The position numbers and the translations under genes are program-made. 56,075 nt of DNA from JANQPX01 sp039197065 (GTDB lineage: Bacteria; Pseudomonadota; Alphaproteobacteria; Geminicoccales; Geminicoccaceae). The notes below the pieces were generated by a model. That model searched no databases. It was given only the letters and a program-made list of their open reading frames with translations, and was not told where the DNA came from. Below are positions 25,054 to 33,635 of this stretch, piece after piece. The stretch lies in the NCBI GenBank assembly GCA_039197065.1, contig JBCCUL010000045.1, positions 1 through 56,075 on the forward strand, given 5' to 3'. Each line of letters starts with the position of its first letter. Position 1 is the first letter of the stretch.

Positions 25054-26724
25054 ATCGTCTCGACGCAAGAGATCCCTCGGGAATTCGATTACATCATCAC
25101 CGGCGCTGGGTCGGCGGGCTGTGTGCTGGCCCACCGGCTGAGCGAAGATCCCGATATTTCGGTTCTCCTCCTGGAGGCGGGCGGGCGCGACAAGAACTGG
25201 CTTTTTCACTGGCCCGTCGGCTTCGCCAAGATGACCAAGGGCATTGCCAGCTGGGGCTGGTCGACGGTGCCGCAGCGCCAGATGAAAGGGCGCGAGCTCT
25301 GGTACACTCAAGCGAAGGTGATCGGCGGCGGCAGCACGATCAACGCGCAAGTCTACACCCGCGGCAACGCCAAGGATTATGACGCCTGGGCGGACGAGGA
25401 GGGATGTGCCGGCTGGAGCTATCGCGAGGTCCTCCCCTATTTCAAGCGTGCCGAAGGCAATGAGCGCTTCGCCGATGACTATCACGGCGCCGAGGGGCCG
25501 CTCGGCGTGGCCATGCCGCGCGGCACGCTGCCTGTTGCCGATGCCTTCATCCGGGCGGCGCAGCAATATGGCATTCCCTATAATCCGGACTTCAACGGCC
25601 GCGTGCAGGGCGGCGTCGGCTATTACCAGCTGACCCAGCGCGATGTGCGTCGTTCCTCGGCGGCGACAGCCTTTTTACGTCCTGCCGAAGACCGCCCGAA
25701 CCTGACCGTGCGGATCGAAGCACAGGCGACCCGCATCCTCCTGGAGAACGGACGCGCCGTCGGGCTGGAGGTGGCCGAAGGCGGCGGGCGAACCCAGTAT
25801 CACGCTCGCCGCGAGGTGCTGGTCACGTCGGGCGCGATCGGCTCGCCAAGGCTTCTGATGCTCTCCGGGATCGGTCCGGCGGACCATCTGACATCGGTGG
25901 GCATCGAGGTCAGGCATGATCTCTTAGGCGTCGGCAAGAACCTGCAGGATCACGTCGATATCTGCGCGCTCGCCGAATGCACCGGGCCGCACAGCTATGA
26001 CGGTGTCCAGCGGCTCGACCGGACGATCATGGCCGGGCTGCAATATCTCCTCTTCAAGACCGGCCCGGTGACCTCGTCCCTCTTCGAGACGGGCGCCTTT
26101 TGGTATGCGGATGAGGACGCCCGCTCGCCCGACATCCAATTCCATTTCGGCCAGGGCTCAGGCATCGAGGCCGGCATCGTCAAGATCGATGGCGCCGGCG
26201 TCACGCTGAACAGCGCCTTCATGCGGCCGCGATCGCGCGGCAGGGTGACCTTGGCGTCAGCCGATCCGAAGACCGCTCCGCTGATCGATCCCAATTTCTG
26301 GGCCGAACCTTACGATCTCGAAATGTCGCTGCGCGGCCTCGAGATGGCGCGCGACATCCTCCGCCAGCCAGCGCTCAAGCCTTATGTCAGGCACGAGGCC
26401 CTGCCCGGTCCCGATGTCACCAGCAGGGACGCGCTCTTCGACTACGCCTGCAAGCTCGCCAAGACCGACCATCATCCGGTCGGCACCTGCCGCATGGGCC
26501 ATGGCGAGGACGCGGTGGTGGCGCCGGATCTGAAGGTTCACGGTCTGGAGGGTCTGCGTATCTGCGACAGCTCGATCATGCCGGCGATCAATTCATCCAA
26601 CACCAACGCACCGACCATCATGATCGGCGAGAAGGCTTCCGACCTCGTGCGCGGCCTGGATCCGCTGCCGCCCGCGGTGTTCGAGCATGAGCGGAACGAC
26701 CCGCCGAGACGGGAGATCGCCTAG
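25054..26724 (+). CDS. GMC family FAD oxidoreductase, apparent non-ATG start
   Basis: A choline dehydrogenase-like enzyme of about 556 residues. The FAD loop FDYIITGAGSAGCVLAHRL begins near 25,084, before the first usable GTG (25,123), so the true start must be upstream. Between the in-frame TAG at 25,024 and that loop there is no ATG, GTG or TTG, only ATC 25,054 and CTG 25,048. AGGGAGG sits 7 nt before the ATC, so I place the start there. Other signatures: GGGSTINAQVYTRGNAKDYD, VTSGAIGSPRLLMLSGIGP, active-site KTDHHPVGTCRMG, and NSSNTNAPTIMIGEKASD. It is likely a paralogue of the 16.6-kb GMC. If the start is a mutated ATG, expression may be poor. Confidence 0.88.
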   Translation: MVSTQEIPREFDYIITGAGSAGCVLAHRLSEDPDISVLLLEAGGRDKNWLFHWPVGFAKMTKGIASWGWSTVPQRQMKGRELWYTQAKVIGGGSTINAQVYTRGNAKDYDAWADEEGCAGWSYREVLPYFKRAEGNERFADDYHGAEGPLGVAMPRGTLPVADAFIRAAQQYGIPYNPDFNGRVQGGVGYYQLTQRDVRRSSAATAFLRPAEDRPNLTVRIEAQATRILLENGRAVGLEVAEGGGRTQYHARREVLVTSGAIGSPRLLMLSGIGPADHLTSVGIEVRHDLLGVGKNLQDHVDICALAECTGPHSYDGVQRLDRTIMAGLQYLLFKTGPVTSSLFETGAFWYADEDARSPDIQFHFGQGSGIEAGIVKIDGAGVTLNSAFMRPRSRGRVTLASADPKTAPLIDPNFWAEPYDLEMSLRGLEMARDILRQPALKPYVRHEALPGPDVTSRDALFDYACKLAKTDHHPVGTCRMGHGEDAVVAPDLKVHGLEGLRICDSSIMPAINSSNTNAPTIMIGEKASDLVRGLDPLPPAVFEHERNDPPRREIA

Positions 26725-26776
26725 CCGGGCCGCAAACCGAGCCCCGATCGCTCCTCGAGCGTTGGAAGGCGTCGCG

Positions 26777-27151
26777 TCAGCGGTCCTCATTCACCGGAGG
26801 CGGCAACGCCTTGCTCCACCGTCTCAGCTCATCGAGAAAGCCGAGCGCCGTCTCGCCGAACGGCGTGATCGCGTATTGCACTGATATCGGCGAGGTGTTC
26901 ATGACCTCACGCCTTACCAGGCCCTGCTGTTCCAGCTGACGCAGGCGCTCGGTGATCATCTTCTTGCTGGCGCCGCCGATCATCCTCGCCAGATCGTTGA
27001 AACGCACCGGCTCGTCCTTCAGATGCCAAAGGATCGAGCCCGTCCATTTGCCGCCGATGATCCGCATGCCGCGCTCGATCGCGCAGGGTTCAAGGCACGC
27101 CTCCTCCGCCTGCCGCCGCCCCTTGTCGTCCTCCACGACATATGCCCGCAT
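26777..27151 (-). CDS. HxlR family winged-helix transcriptional regulator
   Basis: A 124-residue HxlR/MarR-like regulator: CAIERGMRIIGGKWTGSILWHLKDEPVRFNDLARMIGGASKKMITERLRQLEQQGLVRREV is the family HTH-wing region (given here as its usual order; key landmarks are GGKW, RFNDL, ERLRQLE and the wing that follows). Cys19 and Cys23 near the N-terminus could be redox-sensitive, as in some HxlR proteins; this is inferred. Divergent from the glutathione transferase-like gene, which it probably controls. Confidence 0.92.
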   Translation of the reverse strand: MRAYVVEDDKGRRQAEEACLEPCAIERGMRIIGGKWTGSILWHLKDEPVRFNDLARMIGGASKKMITERLRQLEQQGLVRREVMNTSPISVQYAITPFGETALGFLDELRRWSKALPPPVNEDR

Positions 27152-27163
27152 GAGACTGCCTCA

Positions 27164-27202
27164 CCAGTTTACAACGTCACCAGGTTACCAAAAGTATACT
27201 GG
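27164..27202. promoter_or_regulatory. Candidate HxlR operator
   Basis: CCAGTTTAC (27,164-27,172) and GTATACTGG (27,194-27,202) form an 8-of-9 inverted repeat, with a tandem CCAGGTTAC between them. It lies 13 bp from the hxlR start codon and overlaps the divergent promoter region. Confidence 0.5.
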
Positions 27203-27243
27203 TTGATTCTTGATACCTTCATCAGCATCCTTTGCAACAAGCG

Positions 27244-27264
27244 TGATGACGTCAAGCGTCATCA
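27244..27264 (+). promoter_or_regulatory. 8-bp inverted repeat in the GST leader
   Basis: Perfect TGATGACG/CGTCATCA around TCAAG, ending 23 bp before the ATG at 27,288. It may be a second operator or an mRNA hairpin near the ribosome-binding site. Confidence 0.4.
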
Positions 27265-27287
27265 AGGAAACGTAGCGGAGACCAGCC

Positions 27288-28010
27288 ATGCCGACACCCG
27301 ATATCCTGCTCTACACCGCGAACACCATGAACGGCTGGAAGCCACTGATTTTCCTGCATGAGGGCGAGATCGCCTATGACATGGTGCCGATCAGCTTTTC
27401 CAAGAAGGAGCAGAAGGCGCCGGACTATCTGAAGCTCAACCCGAACGGCCGTATCCCGACCATCGTCGATCGGGGGAATGACGATTTTGCGGTCTTCGAA
27501 TCCGGCGCCATCCTTTGGTATCTCGCCGAGAAGTACGACATGTTTCTGAGCCAAGATCCCGACGAACGCTCCGAGACGCTGCAATGGCTGATGTTCCAGA
27601 TGGGCGGCATCGGGCCGATGATGGGCCAAGCCATGTTCTTCCAGCGCATCGCCAAGCCCAATGGCGACGACGTGCCCTATGCGATCAAGCGCTATGTCGA
27701 CGAGAGCCGGCGTCTCCTCGAGGTCTTGAACACCCGCCTCGATGGCCGGGAATGGCTGGCGGGGGATGCGATGTCCATCGCTGATATGGCCACCTATCCC
27801 TGGGCACGCAGCTATTTCTGGGCAACGGTCGACGTCGACGGCCTGGATCACCTGAACGCCTGGTTCGAGCGCATCGACGCCCGCCCCAAGACCCAGGCCG
27901 CCCTGCAACTCCCGGAACCCCGGCCGTCCGCCTTCGGCAAGGGCGATATCGAGGCCGCAGCCGCCGCCAACGCCGCCCGCTTCAAGGAACCCCAACGAGG
28001 GGGGCGATGA
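27288..28010 (+). CDS. Glutathione S-transferase family protein (YfcG/YghU-like)
   Basis: A 240-residue two-domain GST. The thioredoxin-like domain has LLYTANTMNGWKPLIFLHEG (Thr/Asn near the glutathione thiol), LKLNPNGRIPTIVD (cis-Pro) and VFESGAILWYLAEKY (the ESxAI glutathione motif). The helical domain includes MGGIGPMMGQAMFF and YLGxxxSIAD-like WLAGDAMSIADMATYPW. These traits fit disulfide-bond oxidoreductase/Ure2p-like GSTs. An electrophile or disulfide response under HxlR control is plausible. The last residues (EPQRGGR) run to 28,010, about 75 bp before the IS66 remnant. Confidence 0.92.
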   Translation: MPTPDILLYTANTMNGWKPLIFLHEGEIAYDMVPISFSKKEQKAPDYLKLNPNGRIPTIVDRGNDDFAVFESGAILWYLAEKYDMFLSQDPDERSETLQWLMFQMGGIGPMMGQAMFFQRIAKPNGDDVPYAIKRYVDESRRLLEVLNTRLDGREWLAGDAMSIADMATYPWARSYFWATVDVDGLDHLNAWFERIDARPKTQAALQLPEPRPSAFGKGDIEAAAAANAARFKEPQRGGR

Positions 28011-28084
28011 CATGACGGAAACCTCACCGATCCGGGCGCATCGTCTCCGATATCGTCCGCCCCCGATGCGTGATCGGCTGTCGC

Positions 28085-28290
28085 CAGCTGGCGGTGACCG
28101 CTTGCGACACCACCACGATCGGAGCCTTTGAACAACTATGATTGTCTTCCGAGAGCCAAACCTCTAAGCGCTCGTTCTGCTGCATTATTGGTCAGGCAGA
28201 TCCCGCAGTCTTCGGAAATGCGGGCGAAGCGATCCCGGCACCTCAGCATTACGCGTTCAATGTCGAACAGGACATCGATCTCTTGGCGGC
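28085..28290 (-). pseudogene. IS66 tnpC remnant, C-terminal part
   Basis: Contains EIDVLFDIER and, after an internal deletion, CGICLTNNAAERALRGLALG, the highly conserved C-terminal IS66 signature. An in-frame TAG replaces the usual Trp of the following LGRKSWLFAGSDRGG (here LGRQS-stop-LFKGSDRGG). Upstream in the same frame (28,300-28,444) lies sequence I cannot assign. Confidence 0.8.
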
Positions 28291-28534
28291 TTCCAGTGCC
28301 ATCGGTGAGATCACCAGTGTTTCTTGGATCGAGAGCACTTCCGCGACGGATTGAATCAGTATTGTTGTTCAGGATGTTACGCTCAAGCAGATCGGCGAAC
28401 GCCTGAGGGCAGACCGCATTCAAGTCAATAAGAGATACCTTCACACCTTTTGCCGGCGGAACCGTATCCGTTTAGAGAAAGATCGCTCACGCTGCGGAAC
28501 AGAATCGGCCGGATAAAAAAGCATGAGGCTTGGC

Positions 28535-28925
28535 GATGCATTTAGCCCTGGATCGACGCCCCCCCTGGGTGATCGATGCTCCTATGGATAGTGCTGCGTT
28601 CCTCACTTATCTCCGCCACTGTCCGATGCCGACATTGGGGCCCGGAGACACCGTGGTCATGGACAACCTGCCCGCTCACAAGGTCACCAGTGTCCGCGAT
28701 ATCCTCGACAAGGCCGGTGCCCAGCTCTGCTATATGCCGCCCTACTCACTGGACTTGAACCCGATCGAAAACACTTTCACCAAGCTCAAAACCCTGATCC
28801 GAAACGCCGGAGAACGTATCACCAAAGGCCTGCAACAGCAGATCGGCAGAGCGATCAATGCCTTCTGTGAAACCCAGTGTCCAAACTACTTCCGGCATCA
28901 GGGTTATCGTAAACCTGCCCATGAA
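28535..28925 (+). pseudogene. IS630-family transposase, C-terminal fragment
   Basis: About 130 residues of an IS630/Tc1-type DDE transposase lacking the N-terminal third. Landmarks: PWVIDAPMDSAAFLTYL, PGDTVVMDNLPAHK (second Asp), LCYMPPYSLDLNPIENTFTKLK (third acidic residue in NPIE) and CPNYFRHQGYRK at the end. The first catalytic Asp is missing. It lies antisense inside the IS66 remnant, so it arrived later, or was brought in by rearrangement. Confidence 0.85.
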
Positions 28926-28945
28926 AGGCTACAGTCTGCTTCTTG

Positions 28946-29348
28946 AGATCGGCCAGCTCGATGAATTTCCTGCGGCTGTGCGCCCAACAGAGAGCCAGAG
29001 TGATCGGTCCCGGTTCACGCCCGGGATCGGGCATCGGGTTGAAGCCACTACAGGCATCAGCTTGCAGAACGCCGGCGAAATTGGCGACATGTCGCGCTGT
29101 CTGTTTGCCTTTTAGTTGTGCAAATATCGAAAGAACACGGCAGGCAGATCGGGACCGCCGAATGGCTCGTCGTCTCGACCAAATGCCCAGGCTGTCTCCT
29201 TCTTGCATTGACCCTTAGCCAGCATCCGGATCGGCGTATTATCCGCACACAGCCGATCAGCCTTGAGCACATGGGCTTTGATCAGATCGGCCAAAGAACT
29301 TAGAACCACCGACCAGGTTGGCCAGCTTACTCGATCTTCAGCAATCAC
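28946..29348 (-). pseudogene. IS66 tnpC remnant, middle part
   Basis: One frame gives KADRLCADNTPIRML and AFGRDDEPFGGPDLPAVFF, matching the IS66 transposase core (D-TP, GRDDRPFGGPDPPA). A shifted frame continues with VANFAGVLQADACSGFN, PGPITLALCWAHSRRKFIELADL. Similarity stops at the junction with the IS630 fragment near 28,940. Confidence 0.8.
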
Positions 29349-29539
29349 ATGACGTCGGACCGGGGATCAACACCCGCTAGAACGGCAGATGCTCGAGACC
29401 CTGGCCTCTGCGGCAAGGCGTGCCGCACGTCCCGCAGCAAGTTCGCTTCGAGTTCATAGACGACGTCGACCATGCGCCGAAGAACAGCGAATTCGACCGA
29501 TTCTGCAGCCTCTTCAGTCTCAGTGCAAGTCACCCTGCC

Positions 29540-30105
29540 GCCAGGTGCGCTACGGGTGACACCGGTCCATCCTCTCAAGCAAGTGACCAGTCTGAGCTGT
29601 TGAAATCGAGACCATCTCATCGGCCAGCGATGGACCCATTAAACGCTCAGTTCGAGACGCTTCGCATACAGGAAAAGACCGAGACCGTCATGTCAGAGAC
29701 CCTTGATGAAATCGCCCTTGCAGTCTCTGAAAACATACAAATCGCCGCCGTGCGGATTGCGGTCGAAAGAATGCTGAACCTGCAACGACCGGCGGGCGTG
29801 CCCCGGCGCATATCCGTGACCCGAGTCGAAAGGTAAATCCGAAAGCCCGACGGAACCGGGATCGTTATCGTCGTCAAGACCATCGTCTTGGGTAATAGTC
29901 GCCGGCACCAAGTCGGGTTCAGCCGGCGCCATACCTAAACGGCCTTGCCAAAACGCCTTCCACCATCTGAATAGAGACGACTGCGAAATGTCATGTCAGC
30001 GTTCCACCGCCGAGTCTTGGCAATGTCCTTGAGAGCTCTCCTCGACTATCCGAAGCTTCTCCTCGAAACTCCAACGACGTCGCCGACCAGTGTGTATCAT
30101 CTAAA
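29540..30105 (-). pseudogene. IS66 tnpA and tnpB remnants
   Basis: Near 30,100 a frame reads RRRWSFEEKLRIVEESSQ, then after a stop DISQSSLFRWWKAFW: the HTH of IS66 TnpA. Next come TnpB pieces in two frames: STRVTDMRRGTPAG (usual VTDMRRG) and FDRNPHGGDLYVFRDCKGDFIKGL, then LFLYAKRLE, and LLERMDRCHP-stop-RTWRQ, the TnpB tail. Several frame changes and in-frame stops make both genes dead. Confidence 0.8.
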
Positions 30106-30110
30106 ACAGG

Positions 30111-30529
30111 TAGACTTGGGCAATATGACTATCCATAGACCTAGCCATGGTCAGTGTCACAATTCGCGAGATGGCTACGCCGCTCTCAACAAATGACTGC
30201 TGTAGAACGATTATATCAAAAACTTCAATGCCTGGCTGCGAGCCAAGCTGCTCGTCGGCTAGATCTTCTGCTCACTGAAGAAAAAACCGATCATTATTCA
30301 AGGCTTGCACAAACATCGCAACAGGAAATCCAATCAAAGAAATTAAATCTAAAATTTCTCCAATAAAAGACCCAATAAACACCTAAATCTCACTATGCCA
30401 ACCAAACAAGACTACTCGGTTTGGGAATTGCTCAAATAAGACAGCAAATATCCACAAGCCTCTTCTCTCTCTAGGTAAAATGTATGATCGGCTTTTGCGT
30501 GGATACGTACAGGATCCAGTCTTGGGCCA
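30111..30529. other. AT-rich intergenic stretch between IS remnant and chemotaxis cluster
   Basis: Noticeably richer in A and T than the rest of the window (for example around 30,320-30,450). A 57-residue open frame (ATG 30,193 to 30,366) has no recognisable domain. Probably residual DNA from insertion events; I see no terminator or RNA gene. Confidence 0.5.
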
Positions 30530-30919
30530 TCAGCTAAGAGCACCCAGAACCGCCTCGACACGCTTTCTCAGATCGGCGGCACTGAAAGGTTTTACGATGT
30601 AATTGTTCGCACCTGCTTCCTTGGCAGCGATAACCAGTGCTTTGTCTTTTTGCCCTGTGGCCATAATGAACGGCAGTGTCTTAATCACCGGATTACCCCT
30701 GATCTTGGTCAATAGATCAAGACCACTTATCCCGTCCATGTTCCAATCGGAAATAATAAGATCGAACTTTGTTTGGCCTAGGGCATCCAGAGCCTCCTCG
30801 CCACTCTTCGCGGATGTCACCTGGTTGCAGCCGATCTGCTTGAGGCAATGACGGGTCAGCTCGCGCATGCTCTGCTGGTCGTCTACGATCAAGATCTGTA
30901 AGTTGTTCGCGGAAGGCAT
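30530..30919 (-). CDS. cheY: CheY-like response regulator (distal cheY)
   Basis: Single receiver domain of 129 residues. Acidic pair in ILIVDDQQSM, phosphoacceptor Asp in LIISDWNMDGISG, switch residue in IMATGQKD (Thr) and Lys in IVKPFS are all present. No output domain, so it acts by binding FliM or as a phosphate sink, as in two-CheY alphaproteobacteria. It is the last gene of the minus-strand chemotaxis cluster, about 100 bp after cheB. The DWNMDG signature matches CheY of the enteric type, making it the more likely motor-binding CheY. Confidence 0.92.
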   Translation of the reverse strand: MPSANNLQILIVDDQQSMRELTRHCLKQIGCNQVTSAKSGEEALDALGQTKFDLIISDWNMDGISGLDLLTKIRGNPVIKTLPFIMATGQKDKALVIAAKEAGANNYIVKPFSAADLRKRVEAVLGALS

Positions 30920-31021
30920 AGGTATTTTCTCTTCTTCTGATACTGATGATGATGAAAACTTGCCTCGGATCTGGGAGTCAGATCACCTGACAGGCGCAGC
31001 GCAACATCGACGAATTGAGCA

Positions 31022-32065
31022 TTACGTTACACCGATTGCGGAACGGATCTCCTTACCGATGTCTTCTAGCGAGAGTTCTGCCGCAACTGCGCCGATTTCC
31101 ATAGCTGCACGTGGCATGCCGTAAACGACGCAACCCGACTGATCTTGGCCTAGCGTTACAGCACCTGTTTTACGCATCGCAAGTAGGCCTTTGGCGCCAT
31201 CACGCCCCATACCTGTTAGAATCACGCCGACCGATCGAGGGCCTGCATGCTCAGCAACAGATTGAAACAGAACGTCGACGGAGGGCTGGTGGCCGGAGAC
31301 CAAGTCACCGTCATAGACTTGGCATGTGAGCCCCTTCTGGCTGCGGATAACCTTCAAGTGATGTCCTCCAGGTGCGACGTAGGCATGGCCTGAAAGGATG
31401 GGCTCACCGTGACGAGCCTCAGTCACCGTTAGAGCACTGGTCTTGTCGAGGCGTGCGGCGAAGGACCTGGTGAAGGCCGCTGGCATGTGCTGCACAACCG
31501 CGATACCTGGGCAGTTCGACGGCAAGGTCTCGAAGACCTTTTGAAGAGCAGCTACGCCGCCCGTTGAGGCGCCAATTGCGATCAATTCAGCGGCGGACCT
31601 CCTGGATGTCATCGCTTTTCGCGTAGAGTGCGTACGATTTTGTCCTGCTGGTGCGACTCTCGCCTGAGCCGCTGCTTTGACTTTGGGAATGAGATCAGCC
31701 TGAAGGCGAGGCAGGCATTCTCCCGCCGTTCCGCCTGGCTTTGTGACGAAATCGACGGCACCGATCTCAAGGGCCCGCAAAGTTGTCTCAGCCCCTCGGC
31801 TGGTAAGACTGGACACCATGATCACTGGCATCGGGCGGAGAGTCATGATCTTTTCCAGGAAGGCAATGCCGTCCATCTTAGGCATCTCAACGTCCAGAGT
31901 AACGACGTCTGGGTCGAGGTCTTTGATCATTTGTCTGGCGCTAAGGGGGTCCGGAGCCGTACCGATCACCTCTATTCCGGGATCGCCGTCCAGGACTGAT
32001 CGCAGCATCTGACGCATTAAGGCTGAGTCGTCGACCACCAGGACTCGAATATTCCGATGTGCCAT
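31022..32065 (-). CDS. cheB: CheB chemotaxis methylesterase/glutamine deamidase
   Basis: Removes methyl groups from chemoreceptors. The N-terminal receiver has VLVVDDSALMR, phosphoacceptor Asp58 in VTLDVEMPKMDG, and VTKPGG. The C-terminal esterase has the triad: Ser in IGASTGGVAAL, His in VQHMPAAFTRSFAARL and Asp in GMGRDGAKGLL. About 347 residues, full length. The ATG at 32,065 lies 4 bp after the cheD stop. An in-frame extension to 32,233 covers cheD and is not real. Confidence 0.96.
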   Translation of the reverse strand: MAHRNIRVLVVDDSALMRQMLRSVLDGDPGIEVIGTAPDPLSARQMIKDLDPDVVTLDVEMPKMDGIAFLEKIMTLRPMPVIMVSSLTSRGAETTLRALEIGAVDFVTKPGGTAGECLPRLQADLIPKVKAAAQARVAPAGQNRTHSTRKAMTSRRSAAELIAIGASTGGVAALQKVFETLPSNCPGIAVVQHMPAAFTRSFAARLDKTSALTVTEARHGEPILSGHAYVAPGGHHLKVIRSQKGLTCQVYDGDLVSGHQPSVDVLFQSVAEHAGPRSVGVILTGMGRDGAKGLLAMRKTGAVTLGQDQSGCVVYGMPRAAMEIGAVAAELSLEDIGKEIRSAIGVT

Positions 32066-32069
32066 GGCG

Positions 32070-32726
32070 TCAGTCGAACAGTTCTGGATCGTTGGTATCG
32101 TCGTCGACCTTGATTTGATGAAGGTAGGTCTTGTCTCGATCGAATAGTTCCTTATCCACGAACCTTGTGAGCTGACGCATCTGAACCTTCCCGGTGGTTG
32201 GAAAATAGTGAATGCGTCTCGGCAACGCACCACCTAGATGTTCAGCGGCGATGTTGAACCCTTCATTGGTCAGATAACTTCGAACGAAATCGATATTTTT
32301 CCGTCCGACGGCAATGGTCGTAGCACCTTCGATGATCTGTGCGCCGCCGAAGATCTTGATCTCTAGACGGGACCGCTGACCGCCGAGTTTGATGATATCG
32401 TTGATAAGCGTTTCCATGGCGTGATTACCGTAGCGCATGGCGGCGCCTGCTGTGCTGCCCCAATCGCCATTTTCGCTTTCCGGAAGCAAAAAGTGATTCA
32501 GGCCACCGACGGCTGCAATGGGATCACGGATGCAAGCCGCGATACAGGATCCGAGCAGCGTCACGATCATTTCGTCAGATTTGCCTGTCACGTAATGCCG
32601 ACCTGGCAGAACCATTACGGTGTTCGCACCATAACGGGCATCAAAGAACGGGCCGGACGACTTTTCTTTTCCCGAAGCTTCTGAGTCCTGCCGATATCGG
32701 AAGAGTGAGTTTTCCCGCACGGCCAT
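32070..32726 (-). CDS. cheD: CheD chemoreceptor glutamine deamidase
   Basis: Deamidates receptor glutamines and can be regulated by CheY/CheC. About 218 residues. The catalytic Cys is in TLLGSCIAACI, the His in GGLNHFLLP and the Thr/Ser region in RLEIKIFGGAQII. A C-terminal tail (DDDTNDPELFD) extends past the usual core. The start ATG overlaps the cheR stop (ATGA), so they are coupled. Confidence 0.95.
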   Translation of the reverse strand: MAVRENSLFRYRQDSEASGKEKSSGPFFDARYGANTVMVLPGRHYVTGKSDEMIVTLLGSCIAACIRDPIAAVGGLNHFLLPESENGDWGSTAGAAMRYGNHAMETLINDIIKLGGQRSRLEIKIFGGAQIIEGATTIAVGRKNIDFVRSYLTNEGFNIAAEHLGGALPRRIHYFPTTGKVQMRQLTRFVDKELFDRDKTYLHQIKVDDDTNDPELFD

Positions 32727-33568
32727 CAGAGCATCTTCCTGTAAATGGTGTGCCCGAGAGATTCGAGTTTCGGATGATTGCCACTTGTGGATTCGGAGTG
32801 ACCAAGATAAAGCCAGCCACCCGGCTTTAGAATACCAACAAATCTGTCCACCAACCGCTGCTTGGTCTCGCAATCAAAGTATATAAGAACATTACGGCAA
32901 AAGATGATGTCGAATGGACCTTTCATAGGCCAGTTGCTCAACAGATTGAGCTGCTTGAAGCGAATGAGATCCCGCAACGAACTGTTCATCACGCCGCTGC
33001 CATCTTGGTTCATCTGAACATATCGTCGGCAGAAATCCGGACACTTCGTCAAGACAGAGGCGCTGTAATGCCCGCTGGATGCCTGTTCAAGCACCTCAGT
33101 ATTCAGGTCAGTCGCCAGGATGCGCACATCCGCATGTGCGAGGTCGAAAGGGCTTTCCAGAAGAGTCATGGCGATGCTGTAGGGCTCTTCACCGGTCGAG
33201 CAGGCGGACGACCAGATACGAAGGCGGCGACCCGTACCGTTCTGTCGCTCCACAGACGCACCGAGCGCCGTGGTTTTCAGGTGGTCGAAATGATGTGCCT
33301 CACGGAAGAAAGAGGTCAGATTGGTGGTTAGCGCGTTGAGCATCCGCTCGATCTCGGCAGCTCCTTCGGGACTGTCCACGAGGTCGAGGTAGGATTGAAA
33401 GCTCGTCAGTCCGAGTTCGCGCAACCGCTTCGTCAGACGGCTGTAGACCAGATCAGTTTTCTGATCTTCCAGATGGATTCCGGCAAGCTTGTACACCTTG
33501 TCCTGAATCGACTGGAAGTCATCTTTCGTGAAGACGAACTTCTTGTCGGGTGCCGCGAGACCGATCAC
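32726..33568 (-). CDS. cheR: CheR chemoreceptor methyltransferase
   Basis: SAM-dependent methyltransferase of 280 residues. The N-terminal helical domain is followed by TTNLTSFFREAHHFDHL, the SAM loop RIWSSACSTGEEPYSIAM, acidic LATDLNTEVLEQAS, and FDIIFCRNVLIYFD. All are canonical for CheR. It opens the cheR-cheD-cheB string, 67 bp after cheA. Confidence 0.96.
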   Translation of the reverse strand: MIGLAAPDKKFVFTKDDFQSIQDKVYKLAGIHLEDQKTDLVYSRLTKRLRELGLTSFQSYLDLVDSPEGAAEIERMLNALTTNLTSFFREAHHFDHLKTTALGASVERQNGTGRRLRIWSSACSTGEEPYSIAMTLLESPFDLAHADVRILATDLNTEVLEQASSGHYSASVLTKCPDFCRRYVQMNQDGSGVMNSSLRDLIRFKQLNLLSNWPMKGPFDIIFCRNVLIYFDCETKQRLVDRFVGILKPGGWLYLGHSESTSGNHPKLESLGHTIYRKML

Positions 33569-33635
33569 ACCGCCTCCTTCGCCAAAATCGGCTTGTAGAT
33601 TGCCCGTCTGACCATCACGCTAGAGAGACCTAACT

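Larger units (their letters stand above)
28085..30110 (-). mobile_element. Decayed IS66-family insertion sequence, with IS630 fragment inside
   Basis: Read on the minus strand, pieces appear in IS66 order: tnpA (from about 30,100), tnpB, then tnpC in blocks, broken by stops and frameshifts throughout. An IS630 transposase fragment on the opposite strand splits tnpC. I cannot find convincing IS66 terminal repeats, so limits are set by protein similarity. It is non-functional. Confidence 0.8.

Noticed and set aside
28136..28444. A separate 102-codon gene in the IS region
   Set aside because: Its C-terminal half is clearly IS66 tnpC with a deletion; the unknown N-terminal part has no support as an independent gene.
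30193..30366. 57-codon frame in the AT-rich stretch next to the IS remnant
   Set aside because: No similarity seen, weak start context and location in decayed DNA.
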